From Aureococcus anophagefferens (lineage: Eukaryota; Sar; Pelagophyceae; Pelagomonadales; Pelagomonadaceae), in the NCBI RefSeq assembly GCF_000186865.1, contig NW_008705563.1, forward strand, positions 445,018-482,476: 37,459 nucleotides of DNA. The letters run 5' to 3'. The position numbers and the translations under genes are program-made. The notes beneath the pieces are model-generated. The model had not been told where the DNA came from. It saw only the letters and a list, made by a program, of their open reading frames with translations, and ran no database searches. Of this stretch, positions 1-8,075 are shown piece by piece (the first letter of the stretch is position 1; each line of letters starts with the position of its first letter).

Positions 1-370
1 TTGCATCTTTCGTGTCGATTTGACCTGTCACGATCGAAATTACGATCGAACGAGAGCTCGAAAGGCCGCCTCGTCGTGGGGATAACGTCGGCCTCGATTT
101 AAGCGACCTTCAAGGTGCAGTTTCAAGAGCGCTACAATTGGAGCGCTAGCCTATCTGGGAGAGTGCGTCGTGGGGGACGAAGGAACATAACAGGCTCTCG
201 GCGCGCCGCCCGGCGTCGTGGTCGACCGGCGCGCCGGTCGACGGCGCCGGCCACGCCTCCATCGAAGGCAGCGTCGCCGCCGGCGCCGCGCCGCGAGCGC
301 CTCGTCGCCGACGACCGCCGGGGGCTGCCCGGCCCCGCGGCTCCCGTCGGAAGCGAATTTCGGGCGCCGC
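1..370. other. Left-edge non-coding stretch upstream of the Cdh1 gene
   Basis: No coding region is supported here. The first ~200 bases are clearly less GC-rich than the rest of the window and contain a near-direct repeat of ACGATCGAA around positions 31-50. From about 200 the sequence becomes GC-rich. The Cdh1 frame stays open back to about 218, but without an ATG before 371. This is probably the promoter and 5' UTR of the downstream gene, or an upstream exon of it. Confidence 0.5.
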
Positions 371-2131
371 ATGGCGTCCTACGCCGGCGCCGGGAACGAC
401 CGCTTCATCCCGTGCCGGAGCGGGTCGCGCTTCGAGCTCGCGCGCGAGGACTTCGAGAACGACGGCCCCGCGGCCGCGGCGGCCGCGCCGCGCGACGGCG
501 GCCGCGCCGCGCTGCTCCGCGCGGAGCTCCTGGGCGGCGCGCGGCCGCCGTGCGCCCTGGGGTTCTCGCCCGCGAAGCCGCGGCCCGCGAGCCCCCGGGC
601 CTGGGACGGCGCCGCGCCGCGGCCGGGCGGCGACCGCGGCGGCGGCGGCCGCGGCGAGGCCGCGCGGCGGCGCCGGATCCAGGGCGCGCCCTTCAAGGTG
701 CTCGACGCGCCGGGCCTGAGCGACGACTTCTACCTGGATCTGGTGCACTGGAGCTCGTCGAACGTCCTCGCCGTGGGGCTCGGGTCCAAGGTTTATCTTC
801 GGAGCCCGCGGAGCGCAGCGCGGGAAAAGGGCGCGACGTGCCCGACTTCTCTCTCTTTCGTTTTTAATTCGTTTCGGCTGACTTTTGGACGAGCGATCAT
901 CTCGAAGAAACGGGCTCGAGGCGTGGGTGCTCTGAAACGCGCGCGCGCGCGGCGCGCTCGCGTCGAAGCGACGTCGAATCGCGCCGTTCCCCGCGCAGGT
1001 GGAGCTCGCGCGTCGACGAGCTCTGCGACGTCGGCGCGCGCGACGCGGTGTCGTCGCTCGCCTGGAACGCGCGGGGGTCGCTCCTGGCCGTCGGGTCGCG
1101 GTCCGGGCGCATCGCCGTCTGGGACGTCGCGCGGCGGCGCCGCGTGCGCGACGCGCCGGGCGGGAAAAGGGTGATTCAACGTCGCTTCAACGTGAGTGTT
1201 CCGCGCGCGCGCGTTCCGGAAAAAGCATCCACGCTTCGAGACCGTTCCGAGAGATGATCGCTCGTCCAAGAATCAGCCGAAACGAGGAAAACGGCCGAGA
1301 TAGGAGCCTTTGAAGTTTGGGAATGTCGCACTCTTTTCCTGCCCAGGCGACGCGCCGGGCCACGGCGCGCGCGTGGGCACGCTGTGCTGGCGCGGCGACG
1401 CGCTGGCGTCCGGGAGCCGGGACCGCGCCATCTGCTGCCGCGACGTGCGCGAGCCGCGGAGCAACTACGCGCGGCTCCGCGCGCACCGCCAGGAGGTCTG
1501 CGGCCTGCGCTGGAGCCCCTGCGGCGACTTCCTCGCGTCCGGCGGCAACGACAACGACTTGAAGGTCTGGGACGCGCGGCGCCTGCTGCAGTCGTCCGCG
1601 GGCGGCGAGGCGCGGCGCGGCGACGAGGCCCCGGCCCCGGCGGCGCCGCGGCCCGGCGTCGCGCCGCGGCCGCGGCGGCGCCGCGCGGCGCCGCTCTGCA
1701 GCTTCGGGGACCACGTCGCGGCCGTCAAGGCCATCGCCTGGTCCCCCCACAAGCGCGGCTCCCTGGCGTCCGGCGCGGGCACGGCGGACCGCACGATCAA
1801 GTTCTGGGACGCGCGGACCTGCGCGCTCGTCGACAGCGTCGACACGGGCAGCCAGGTCTGCGCGCTCGCGTGGTCGCGGTCCGTCGACGAGCTCGTGTCG
1901 ACGCACGGCTACTCGCTGAACCAGATCTGCATCTGGAACGTGCCGAGCCTGACGAACTACGCGACGCTCACGGGCCACTGCCGCCGCGTGCTCTACCTCG
2001 CCATCTCGCCGGACAACCAGACCATCGTCACGGGCGCGGGCGACGAGACGCTCCGCTTCTGGTCCTGCTTCCCGGGCGCGCGGGGGCCGGGATCTCGCGC
2101 GCCGCCCCACGCGCCCACGGTCCTGCGCTAG
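371..2131 (+). CDS. FZR1: Cdh1/Fizzy-related WD40 activator of the anaphase-promoting complex
   Basis: APC/C co-activator that brings substrates to the ubiquitin ligase at mitotic exit and in G1. The three exons (371-807, 999-1147, 1347-2131) join in frame to give 456 aa. The start is the ATG at 371; upstream the frame has only a GTG. The C-box DRFIPCR is at residues 10-16. It is followed by a low-complexity linker, the family phrase PFKVLDAPGLSDDFYLDLV, and a seven-bladed WD40 propeller with GSRDRAI, HRQEVCGLRW, ASGGNDNDLKVWD, VKAIAWSPH and TGAGDETLRFW, all typical of Cdh1 rather than Cdc20. Both introns are introners. The protein ends ...PTVLR, without the usual C-terminal Ile-Arg tail. Its stop is 6 bp from the stop of the convergent methyltransferase gene. 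Assignment as Cdh1 is strong; the N-terminus could be longer through an unseen exon. Confidence 0.93.
808..998 (+). mobile_element. Introner, family 1, copy 1 (intron 1 of Cdh1), degenerate
   Basis: Intron of 191 bp in phase 2. The left duplication GCGGAGCG (808-815) and right one GTGGAGCT (999-1006) match at 6 of 8 bases. The left terminal repeat CAGCGCGGGAAAAG is a diverged form of CAGGGCAGGACAAG. The right end is CCGCGCAG. The core TTCGGCTGACTTTTGGAC lies at 873-890. Removing 808-998 gives VYLRSPWSSRVDELCDV, which aligns without gaps to Cdh1. This is the most decayed of the five family-1 copies and so probably the oldest. The donor is GC, although the other duplication copy reads GT. Confidence 0.85.
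1148..1346 (+). mobile_element. Introner, family 1, copy 2 (intron 2 of Cdh1), reverse orientation
   Basis: Intron of 199 bp with 8-bp target duplications GCGACGCG at 1148-1155 and 1347-1354. The identity extends to 14 bp, GCGACGCGCCGGGC. The ends are CCGGGCGGGAAAAGGG and CACTCTTTTCCTGCCCAG, which are inverted repeats. The core GTCCAAGAATCAGCCGAA (1264-1281) is on the opposite strand relative to the gene compared with copies 1, 3, 4 and 5. Splicing gives RRVRDAPGHGARVG in frame. It is a GC-AG intron in phase 1. Confidence 0.92.
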
Positions 2132-2137
2132 AGAACC

Positions 2138-2854
2138 TTAGGGCGACGCCCAGGGCGGCTCCCGCGCGTCGCGAACCTCGCCGAAGGCCGGCCGCGACGA
2201 CACCGCGAAGAGCGCGGAGTACGCGTCGGCGGGCGGCTCGAGGAGCGCGTAGTCCAGGCCCGCGGCGTGGAGCGCGTCGAAGAAGGTCAGGCCCGTGTCG
2301 CTCTTCGTGACGCCGAGCGCGCACGTCGCGCCGGAAGCGCACGCGCGTTCGAGGACGGCGACGAGCGGCCCGTGCAGCGACGCGTGGTACGCGCAGTCCG
2401 CGGCCAGCACGACGTCCGGCGCGAAGGCGTCGAGGGCGCCAAAGGTCCGCGGGTCCGCCCAGTCGAGGAGCGCCGTCGAGACGCGGCCGCCCAATTCGTT
2501 GAGCGCGACGTTCGCGTCCAACAACGCCAAATGGTCGCCGAGGTCCGTCAACGCCGCGGCGCTGTCCGGGAAGAGCTTCGCCGCGAAGAGGCCGCTCACG
2601 CCCGTGCCCGCGCCGAGCTCGAGGAAGCGCAGCGGCCGGGGTCGCAGCGCCGCGTAGCGCTTTTCGTAGGTCGCGAGGTGGCGGCAGAGCTGCTGGCCCG
2701 AGGTCCAGGTCGCGCCGCCGATGCCGACGCCCCAGTCGACCTTGAGGCGCACGGAGACGCCGCCGAAGGCGACGACCTCTTCTTCTGTGTTAGAAGCGGA
2801 GGAGGCTGCCGCGGGCGGCTGCATGGCTGGATGCCGAGGCTTTGCAGCCTCCAT
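2138..2854 (-). CDS. METTL21/FAM86-type protein-lysine methyltransferase (Methyltransf_16)
   Basis: SAM-dependent seven-beta-strand methyltransferase of 238 aa, of the group that methylates lysines on chaperones and translation factors. The pre-motif GGATWTSGQQLCRHL (47-61) leads into motif I LELGAGTG (79-86). The acidic post-I region is LTDL, followed by LLDANVALN (111-119). The family signature (D/E)XX(Y/F) appears as D153-C-A-Y156 within VVLAADCAYH. The length is normal for the family. The ATG at 2854 is followed by a second in-frame Met at residue 11. The substrate cannot be deduced. The gene converges on Cdh1 and diverges from MOZART1 across a 160-bp shared promoter. Confidence 0.85.
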   Translation of the reverse strand: MEAAKPRHPAMQPPAAASSASNTEEEVVAFGGVSVRLKVDWGVGIGGATWTSGQQLCRHLATYEKRYAALRPRPLRFLELGAGTGVSGLFAAKLFPDSAAALTDLGDHLALLDANVALNELGGRVSTALLDWADPRTFGALDAFAPDVVLAADCAYHASLHGPLVAVLERACASGATCALGVTKSDTGLTFFDALHAAGLDYALLEPPADAYSALFAVSSRPAFGEVRDAREPPWASP

Positions 2855-3014
2855 CGCTGTGGCAAAACTGCACAGTGAACATCACGAGCAGTCGCCTTGA
2901 CAAGCTCTCCGGCGCAAACTCGACTGCGCGCGCGCACCGCCGACACCGCCACCAGACGCGTCCACGACCGCGCAAGCCGCCGCCGCGCCAAAGAAGCCGC
3001 GCGGTTTCGAAGCC
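2855..3014. promoter_or_regulatory. Shared divergent promoter, methyltransferase / MOZART1
   Basis: The 160 bp between two divergent ATGs contain TGCACAGTGAACATC at 2869-2883. A close match, TGCACGGTGAACTTC, occurs in another divergent promoter at 15479-15493. No TATA box is evident. Confidence 0.5.
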
Positions 3015-3308
3015 ATGGGCATCCCCGACGGCCCCGTGCCGCGCGAGATCCCCGCGGCGACCATGGACGCCGTGCAGGAGCTGAGCGACAACCTGGGCAC
3101 GGGCCTGAACCGCGAATCCCTGGAGATCCTCACGCGGCTCTGCGACTACGGCGTCAACCCCGCCGCGCTCGCGGCCGTCGTCGTCGAGCTGCGCAAGGAG
3201 CGGGACGCGCTCGCCGCGGCCGGCGACCCCGACGCGCTCGCGCGCAAGGAGCAGGACGAGCGGGAGCGCCTCGAGCGGGCCGAGGCGCGCGACCGCCGGG
3301 ACGACTAA
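3015..3308 (+). CDS. MZT1: MOZART1/GIP1, gamma-tubulin complex small subunit
   Basis: Small protein (97 aa) that binds the N-terminal regions of gamma-tubulin complex proteins and recruits the complex to microtubule-organising centres. Residues 17-75 match the family: DAVQELSDNLGTGLNRESL, then LTRLCDYGVNPAALAAVVVE and LRKERDAL, corresponding to the conserved TGL...RLCE.GVNPEALA..I.ELR pattern. It has a 16-residue N-terminal extension and a charged C-terminal tail compared with the ~80-aa animal and plant forms. The start ATG at 3015 has a good context (AGCCATGG); a second Met at residue 17 (3063) is an alternative. Single exon. The stop is 8 bp from the stop of the convergent channel gene. 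Confidence 0.92.
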   Translation: MGIPDGPVPREIPAATMDAVQELSDNLGTGLNRESLEILTRLCDYGVNPAALAAVVVELRKERDALAAAGDPDALARKEQDERERLERAEARDRRDD

Positions 3309-3316
3309 GAAGCGCC

Positions 3317-6202
3317 TTAGGAGCCCGCGCGCTCGGCCGCGCGCGGCGCGGCCTGGTGCTTCTCCGCGGACGCGCGCGCCGCGGCCGCGAGGTCGCCGGC
3401 CCGCTTGCCGTTGGGGCTCACCTTGGACACGCGCAGGGACTTCTTCAGGTTCATGGACCGGAGTCTTCCGGCCATGGACTTGGGCTGCGGCGGCCGGATC
3501 TGCGAGAGCCGCTGCGTCATGCGGACCATGGAGCTCTTGTAGAGGGGCGTCTGCGCGTCCTCGCCGTCGACGTAGGCCTCGTCGATGGTCGCGTCGATGT
3601 CGGCGGACGCGTCGAACTGGCGCAGCACGGTGATGCGGTTCAGCGCGACCTCGCGGAGGTACGCCGCGATGTCGGGGAAGTCCGAGCACGCCTCCACCAA
3701 CCGCTCGCCGCCGAGCGCGTAGAGCTCGAGCATGCCCATGGCCCGGATCGTCGCCGTGCGCTTCGTGCCCAGCAGCGTCGCGACCTCCCCAAAGTAGCAG
3801 CCCGCGGCGAGCACGCGGACGGCGCGGTTGTGCGCGGCGCGGAGCAGGATCTCGCAGAAGCCCTGCGAGATGAAGAACATCGCGCCCGTCTGCGCGCCCT
3901 CGCTGAAGACGACGTCGCCGTCGAAGAAGGACGTCGGCCGCAGGTGGATCGCGAGCGTCGCGAAGAACCGCTCGGGCGAGTTCCGCAGCAGCGGCGTCTT
4001 CGGCCGGATGCTCCGCGTGTTGTAGAGCGAGATCTCCTTGCGGAGCTCCGGGTTGAGGTTTTGCAGGATGGACGTCTCGTCGAAGAACTTGCCGCCCATG
4101 AAGCGCACGTAGTAGTACTCCTTGACGCGGTCCATGGTCATGCGCGGGAATTTCCGCATGCGCATGTACTCGAGCGCCGCGTTCAGCTTCTCCTCGAAGT
4201 TCCGCGAGCCGACGTTCGCGTTCGCGATGATGGCCGCCATGTTCGACACGAGCATGGCGAAGAAGACCGTGCCGATGTAGAGGCACAGCAGCGTGACCCA
4301 GGACTCGACGCGGCACCAGCCCGTGGCCCGCAGGCACTGCTGCGACACCGCGGGCTCCGCGAAGGCGATCTGCACGAAGCTCGCCAAAATCTTGTAGAGG
4401 GACCAGGTGTAGCGCATGGACACACTCAACCGCTTGCCGCCGTGCTTGTCCACGAGGCCGCTCCGCACGACCCACGACTCCGAGGGGAAGCCGTAGAGGC
4501 GGCAGAGCAGGTAGAAGAGGCAGCCGAGCCAGTGGGCCAGCACGAGCAGGTAGAGCAATAAACGCACGAGCTTGAACACCGCGTCGCTGATGCGGATGCC
4601 CAGGTCGTCGAGCACCTGGAACAGGAACGTCCGCAGCCGCTGGACGAACTGCGTCGCGCGCATGAGCTTCAGCAGCTTCGACAGCTTCGCGAGCCGCGCG
4701 AGCTTCAGCGCCTTCTTCCCGGAGACCAACGCGCCGCCGTTCTCGTTGATGAACAGCTTCAGGATGTGGGAGATGGGGATGGACGACGTGAGGTCGATGA
4801 GCAGCCACGTCGACGCGTAGCGCCGCGCGACGGCGTAGCGGTCCATCACGAGGACGTCGTTGTAGTTCACGAAGCCCACGTTGAACGTCTTCAGGATGTC
4901 GAGGCAGAAGTAGAGGTCGATGCTCAGGCCCAGGTACTCGACGGCCGCCGTCTCGCCGATCTCCTCGAACGCGAGTTCCACCGGCAAAAAGATGAAGATA
5001 AAAACCAACAGCGTCATGATCGCCGCGTCGAAGACCTGGATGAGGCCGTCGTTGGGTTCCCGCAGCTCGACGCCGGCGACCCAGGAGCTCCGGTCGCCGA
5101 CGACGCGGCACACCGTCTCCTCCTCGAGCGTGAGCAGCATCGCCTTCTGCTTCTTGCAGGCCTCGTCGAAGGCCTCGGAGCGGCACTCCTCGATGGACAG
5201 GCAGAGCGTGACGAAGTCGCCCTTGTTGAGCGCCGTGGAAAGCGGGAGCCGCGCCTTGTGCCGCGCGCGCGCGACCGCGGCCGCGGGCGCGGGCCGGCCC
5301 AGCGCGTCCATCGCGGACGCGACGTCGCCGACGGCCACGGCGCCCCGCGACGCCACGAGGTCGTCAAACTTGGCCTCGACCTTGGCCACGAAGGCCGACG
5401 TGTTCGCGGACCGCGCGAGCCGCGCCTCCGCGAGCAGCGCGGCGGACAGCGCCGTGTGCCGCTGGCCGACGTGGCGCGCCTTCTCCGCGCGCTGCGTCTG
5501 GCGCCGCGTCGACGGGAAGACGCGGCTCCGCTTGCCGGCGCCCTGCCACGTCGACGCCGCCGGGTCCGCCGCCGGCGCGGCGGACGCGCCCGCGGGCGCC
5601 GCGGGCGCGCGGCCGTTCCACAGGTTCCACGCGCGCCGCAGCTTCGCCTCCCGGCCCCGCCGCATGTCGATGAGCCGCAGCCGCAGGAAAAGCTGGCGCC
5701 CGACGGCGTCGGACATGGGCGGCCGCGCCGTGGACACCGTGCGCGTCGCCAACAAGTCCTCGAGCTCCGCGGCGGACGCCGTGACCTTGCCCGTCGCCCG
5801 GTCGACGACGGCCGACAGGTCGCGCGGCTTCGCCGCCTTCGAGCTCCGCTGGTCGGCCACGGAGGCGCGGAGCGACGCCCAGCGGCTCAGGCGCGCGGAC
5901 CGCCGCTCGTCCCGCGCGTCCTGCGCGGCGAGCGCGCGGCTCTGGCCGCCCGGCGACCCGCCGTCGTCGCGGCCGAGCGCGGCGCGCGACGCCGCTTCGA
6001 GCTGCTCGACGAGCACGGCGAGGTCGTCGCCGCCGGGGGCGCCCAGCGACGCCACGAGGTCCTCGATGGCCGCCGCCGCGCCCATGAGGGCGTCGACGTG
6101 CACCTCGAGCGCGCCGAGCGACCGCGCGGCGTCGGCGGCCTCCGGGTCGGGCGCCACCGCGACGACGGCGTCGCTTCCGCCGCCGCCGTTGGCCTCCGCC
6201 AT
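3317..6202 (-). CDS. CNG/HCN-like voltage-gated cation channel with C-linker and cyclic-nucleotide-binding domain
   Basis: Six-transmembrane channel of 961 aa. After a ~390-aa low-complexity N-terminus come S1 (about 390-410), S2-S3, a basic S4 (about 496-525, KALKLARLAKLSKLLKLMRA), S5, the pore helix RYTWSLYKILASFVQ, and S6 (LCLYIGTVFFAMLVSNMAA). A C-linker follows (FEEKLNAALEYMRMRKFP, GGKFFDETSILQNLN), then a CNBD from about 750 containing GCYFGEVATLLGTKRTATIR with the conserved phosphate-binding Arg. The filter position, which is IGYG in HCN channels, reads IAFA (AFA = residues 613-615, bases 4358-4366), so ion selectivity cannot be assumed. The start at 6202 has a perfect Kozak context (GCCGCCATGG). 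The frame stays open to an earlier ATG at 6319. Single exon. Confidence 0.9.
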   Translation of the reverse strand: MAEANGGGGSDAVVAVAPDPEAADAARSLGALEVHVDALMGAAAAIEDLVASLGAPGGDDLAVLVEQLEAASRAALGRDDGGSPGGQSRALAAQDARDERRSARLSRWASLRASVADQRSSKAAKPRDLSAVVDRATGKVTASAAELEDLLATRTVSTARPPMSDAVGRQLFLRLRLIDMRRGREAKLRRAWNLWNGRAPAAPAGASAAPAADPAASTWQGAGKRSRVFPSTRRQTQRAEKARHVGQRHTALSAALLAEARLARSANTSAFVAKVEAKFDDLVASRGAVAVGDVASAMDALGRPAPAAAVARARHKARLPLSTALNKGDFVTLCLSIEECRSEAFDEACKKQKAMLLTLEEETVCRVVGDRSSWVAGVELREPNDGLIQVFDAAIMTLLVFIFIFLPVELAFEEIGETAAVEYLGLSIDLYFCLDILKTFNVGFVNYNDVLVMDRYAVARRYASTWLLIDLTSSIPISHILKLFINENGGALVSGKKALKLARLAKLSKLLKLMRATQFVQRLRTFLFQVLDDLGIRISDAVFKLVRLLLYLLVLAHWLGCLFYLLCRLYGFPSESWVVRSGLVDKHGGKRLSVSMRYTWSLYKILASFVQIAFAEPAVSQQCLRATGWCRVESWVTLLCLYIGTVFFAMLVSNMAAIIANANVGSRNFEEKLNAALEYMRMRKFPRMTMDRVKEYYYVRFMGGKFFDETSILQNLNPELRKEISLYNTRSIRPKTPLLRNSPERFFATLAIHLRPTSFFDGDVVFSEGAQTGAMFFISQGFCEILLRAAHNRAVRVLAAGCYFGEVATLLGTKRTATIRAMGMLELYALGGERLVEACSDFPDIAAYLREVALNRITVLRQFDASADIDATIDEAYVDGEDAQTPLYKSSMVRMTQRLSQIRPPQPKSMAGRLRSMNLKKSLRVSKVSPNGKRAGDLAAAARASAEKHQAAPRAAERAGS

Positions 6203-6405
6203 GGCGGCGGCCGGCAGGATGGGACCCAGCAGCGAGCCGGAGATCCTGCAAGAAAGGTAGAGGCCCACCTCGATGGTCGAAGTCGTCGGTGGGCAGGCTC
6301 CGAAACCGCTGTTCACCATCGTGTTCAACTATGAGACTGCACCATCAGACGTTGCCTTGAACGCAAGGCGTCTCAGCGAGCGTCGTCGCGGTGCACTCGT
6401 GCGGC
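6203..6405. promoter_or_regulatory. Shared divergent promoter, channel / MATE transporter
   Basis: The 203 bp between divergent start codons are less GC-rich than the coding regions. They contain two nearby GTTCA-type words in GTTCACCATCGTGTTCAAC (6311-6329). No TATA box is recognised. Confidence 0.4.
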
Positions 6406-7980
6406 ATGGCGCGAGCGGTCGCGGTCGCGCTCTGCTGCGCAGCATCCGCCGCATTCGTCGCGCCGGCGCCGCGGCTACGCGTACGCACGCGCGCGTCGGC
6501 CTGGGAGAAGTCGTGCTGGAGCGGCGACCCCTACCCGACGCGCGCGCCGCCCGCGCCCGCGCCGCCGCCGCCACCGCACACCACGACGACCTATTTCGAG
6601 TGCGCGCGCTTCGCCGCCCCGGCGCTGGCCATCTACGTCGCCGGCCCGCTCATGTCGCTCATCGACGCCGCGCTCGTCGGCCGCCGCGGGTCGTCGGCGG
6701 CGCTCGCCGCGCTGGGACCCGCGGGCACGATCTCCGACTCGGCGACGACGCTCCTCGTCTTCCTCTCCGTCGCGACGACGAACTTCGTCGCGCGGAGCGG
6801 CTGCGACGACGCGGGCGCCGGCGACCTCGACGCCGCGGCGCGCGCGGCGACGACGGGCCTGGCGCTCGCGGCGTGCTTCGGCGTCGCGGTCGGCGGCCTG
6901 CTCGTGGTCAAGAGCCTGCCGCTGAGCCTGTGGTACGCCGGCGGCTCGGGCGACCTCGCGCCCCTGGTCGCGCGCTACGTCGCGGTGCGGGCCTACGCGC
7001 TGCCCGCGGCGCTCGTCGCGTCCGTGGCGCAGGCGGCGTGCCTCGGCGCGCGGGACTCCGTGACGCCCGCGGTGTCCGTGGCCGTGGGCGCCGCGCTGAA
7101 TTTAGCCGGCGACGTGTTACTCGTGCCGTCGCGGGGCCTCGTGGGCGCGGCCGAAGCGACGGCGGCGTCGCAGTACGCGGCCGCGGCGCTGCTCGTCCGC
7201 AAATTGTGGACGCGCGGCTTCCTCTGCCGCGCCTGCTTTGGCAAGCGGCGGCGCCTGCCGCGGCTTCGGGACTGCGCGCCCTTCTTCGGGTTCGGGCCCT
7301 TCGTCTGGTGCTGCGTCGTGAAGCTGTTCCTGCACAACTCCGCGGCGAAGACGGCCGCGTCGATGGGCGGCGCCGCGGCGGCCGCGCACACGGTCATCTT
7401 CTCCGTGGCCATGTTCTGCTTCGTGCTCGGCGACGTCGGGACGTCGCTCGCGCTCGCGTTCCTGCCTCGATTCGCGGGGGACGGCGGCGAAGCCGAGGGC
7501 CGGCTCGCGTTCGACGTCGCCGCGGCGCGGCCGTCCGTCGCAAGCATCCTCCGGGTCTGCTGGACGATTTCCGGCGTGTGCGTCGCGGCGAGCTCGGCGG
7601 TCGTGCTCCGGGGCGCGCGCGCGTTCACGACGGACGGCGCCGTCGTGACCGCGGTCGCGGCGTGCCTGCCGCTGACCGCGGGGACGCTCGCGCTCCACGC
7701 GTCCGCCGTGACCCTCGAGGGCGTGCTCCTCGTGCGCCGCGACCTCGGCTTCCTCTGCGGGTTCTACGCCTTCCTCGCCGCCTGCGTCGCCGCGCTCCAC
7801 GGCGCCGTCGCGCGGCGAAACCTCGGGCTCCGCGCGCTCTGGGGCGTCTACGTCTACTTCCAGGGCGTCCGCGCGCTCGCCTTCGCCTGGCGCGCGGGCC
7901 TCCTGGCGCCCCGCGCCTTCCTCGCGGCCCGGCGGCCCGCGCGCGCGCGGCCGCCGACGCCCGCGCTCGCCGCGCGATAA
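6406..7980 (+). CDS. Plastid-targeted MATE-family (DinF/EDS5-like) efflux transporter
   Basis: Polytopic secondary transporter of 524 aa, expected to exchange a small organic or cationic substrate for H+ or Na+. The N-terminus is a bipartite heterokont plastid presequence: hydrophobic signal MARAVAVALCCAASAAFVAP with Phe after a small-residue stretch (ASAFAP-type motif), then an Arg-rich transit stretch. The mature part begins YFECARFAAPALAIYVAGPL and contains the MATE-like LIDAALVGRRGSSAALAALG and TTLLVFLSVATTNFVAR. About 12 hydrophobic segments follow, with helical pairs such as GALALHASAV-like repeats across the two halves. The start is the first ATG (6406), not the upstream GTG. The likely location is a plastid membrane; the substrate is unknown. 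It converges on the kinase gene with a 95-bp gap. Confidence 0.85.
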   Translation: MARAVAVALCCAASAAFVAPAPRLRVRTRASAWEKSCWSGDPYPTRAPPAPAPPPPPHTTTTYFECARFAAPALAIYVAGPLMSLIDAALVGRRGSSAALAALGPAGTISDSATTLLVFLSVATTNFVARSGCDDAGAGDLDAAARAATTGLALAACFGVAVGGLLVVKSLPLSLWYAGGSGDLAPLVARYVAVRAYALPAALVASVAQAACLGARDSVTPAVSVAVGAALNLAGDVLLVPSRGLVGAAEATAASQYAAAALLVRKLWTRGFLCRACFGKRRRLPRLRDCAPFFGFGPFVWCCVVKLFLHNSAAKTAASMGGAAAAAHTVIFSVAMFCFVLGDVGTSLALAFLPRFAGDGGEAEGRLAFDVAAARPSVASILRVCWTISGVCVAASSAVVLRGARAFTTDGAVVTAVAACLPLTAGTLALHASAVTLEGVLLVRRDLGFLCGFYAFLAACVAALHGAVARRNLGLRALWGVYVYFQGVRALAFAWRAGLLAPRAFLAARRPARARPPTPALAAR

Positions 7981-8075
7981 AAACGAGTCCTGAGATGGGC
8001 GCACATGACCGAGTCGCGGCACCACCGACGCGGCGAAAAAACACACATCCGACCTTCAGGCGCACACCGACCGCC

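Noticed and set aside
218..370. Upstream extension of Cdh1 from a GTG at 218
   Set aside because: A non-ATG start is unlikely in a nuclear gene, and the added residues are Arg-rich with no similarity to Cdh1.
2790..5186. Very long open frame on the minus strand (about 800 codons) overlapping the channel gene
   Set aside because: It is an Arg/Ala/Gly/His-rich shadow of high-GC coding sequence in another frame. The overlapping frame encodes a recognisable channel.
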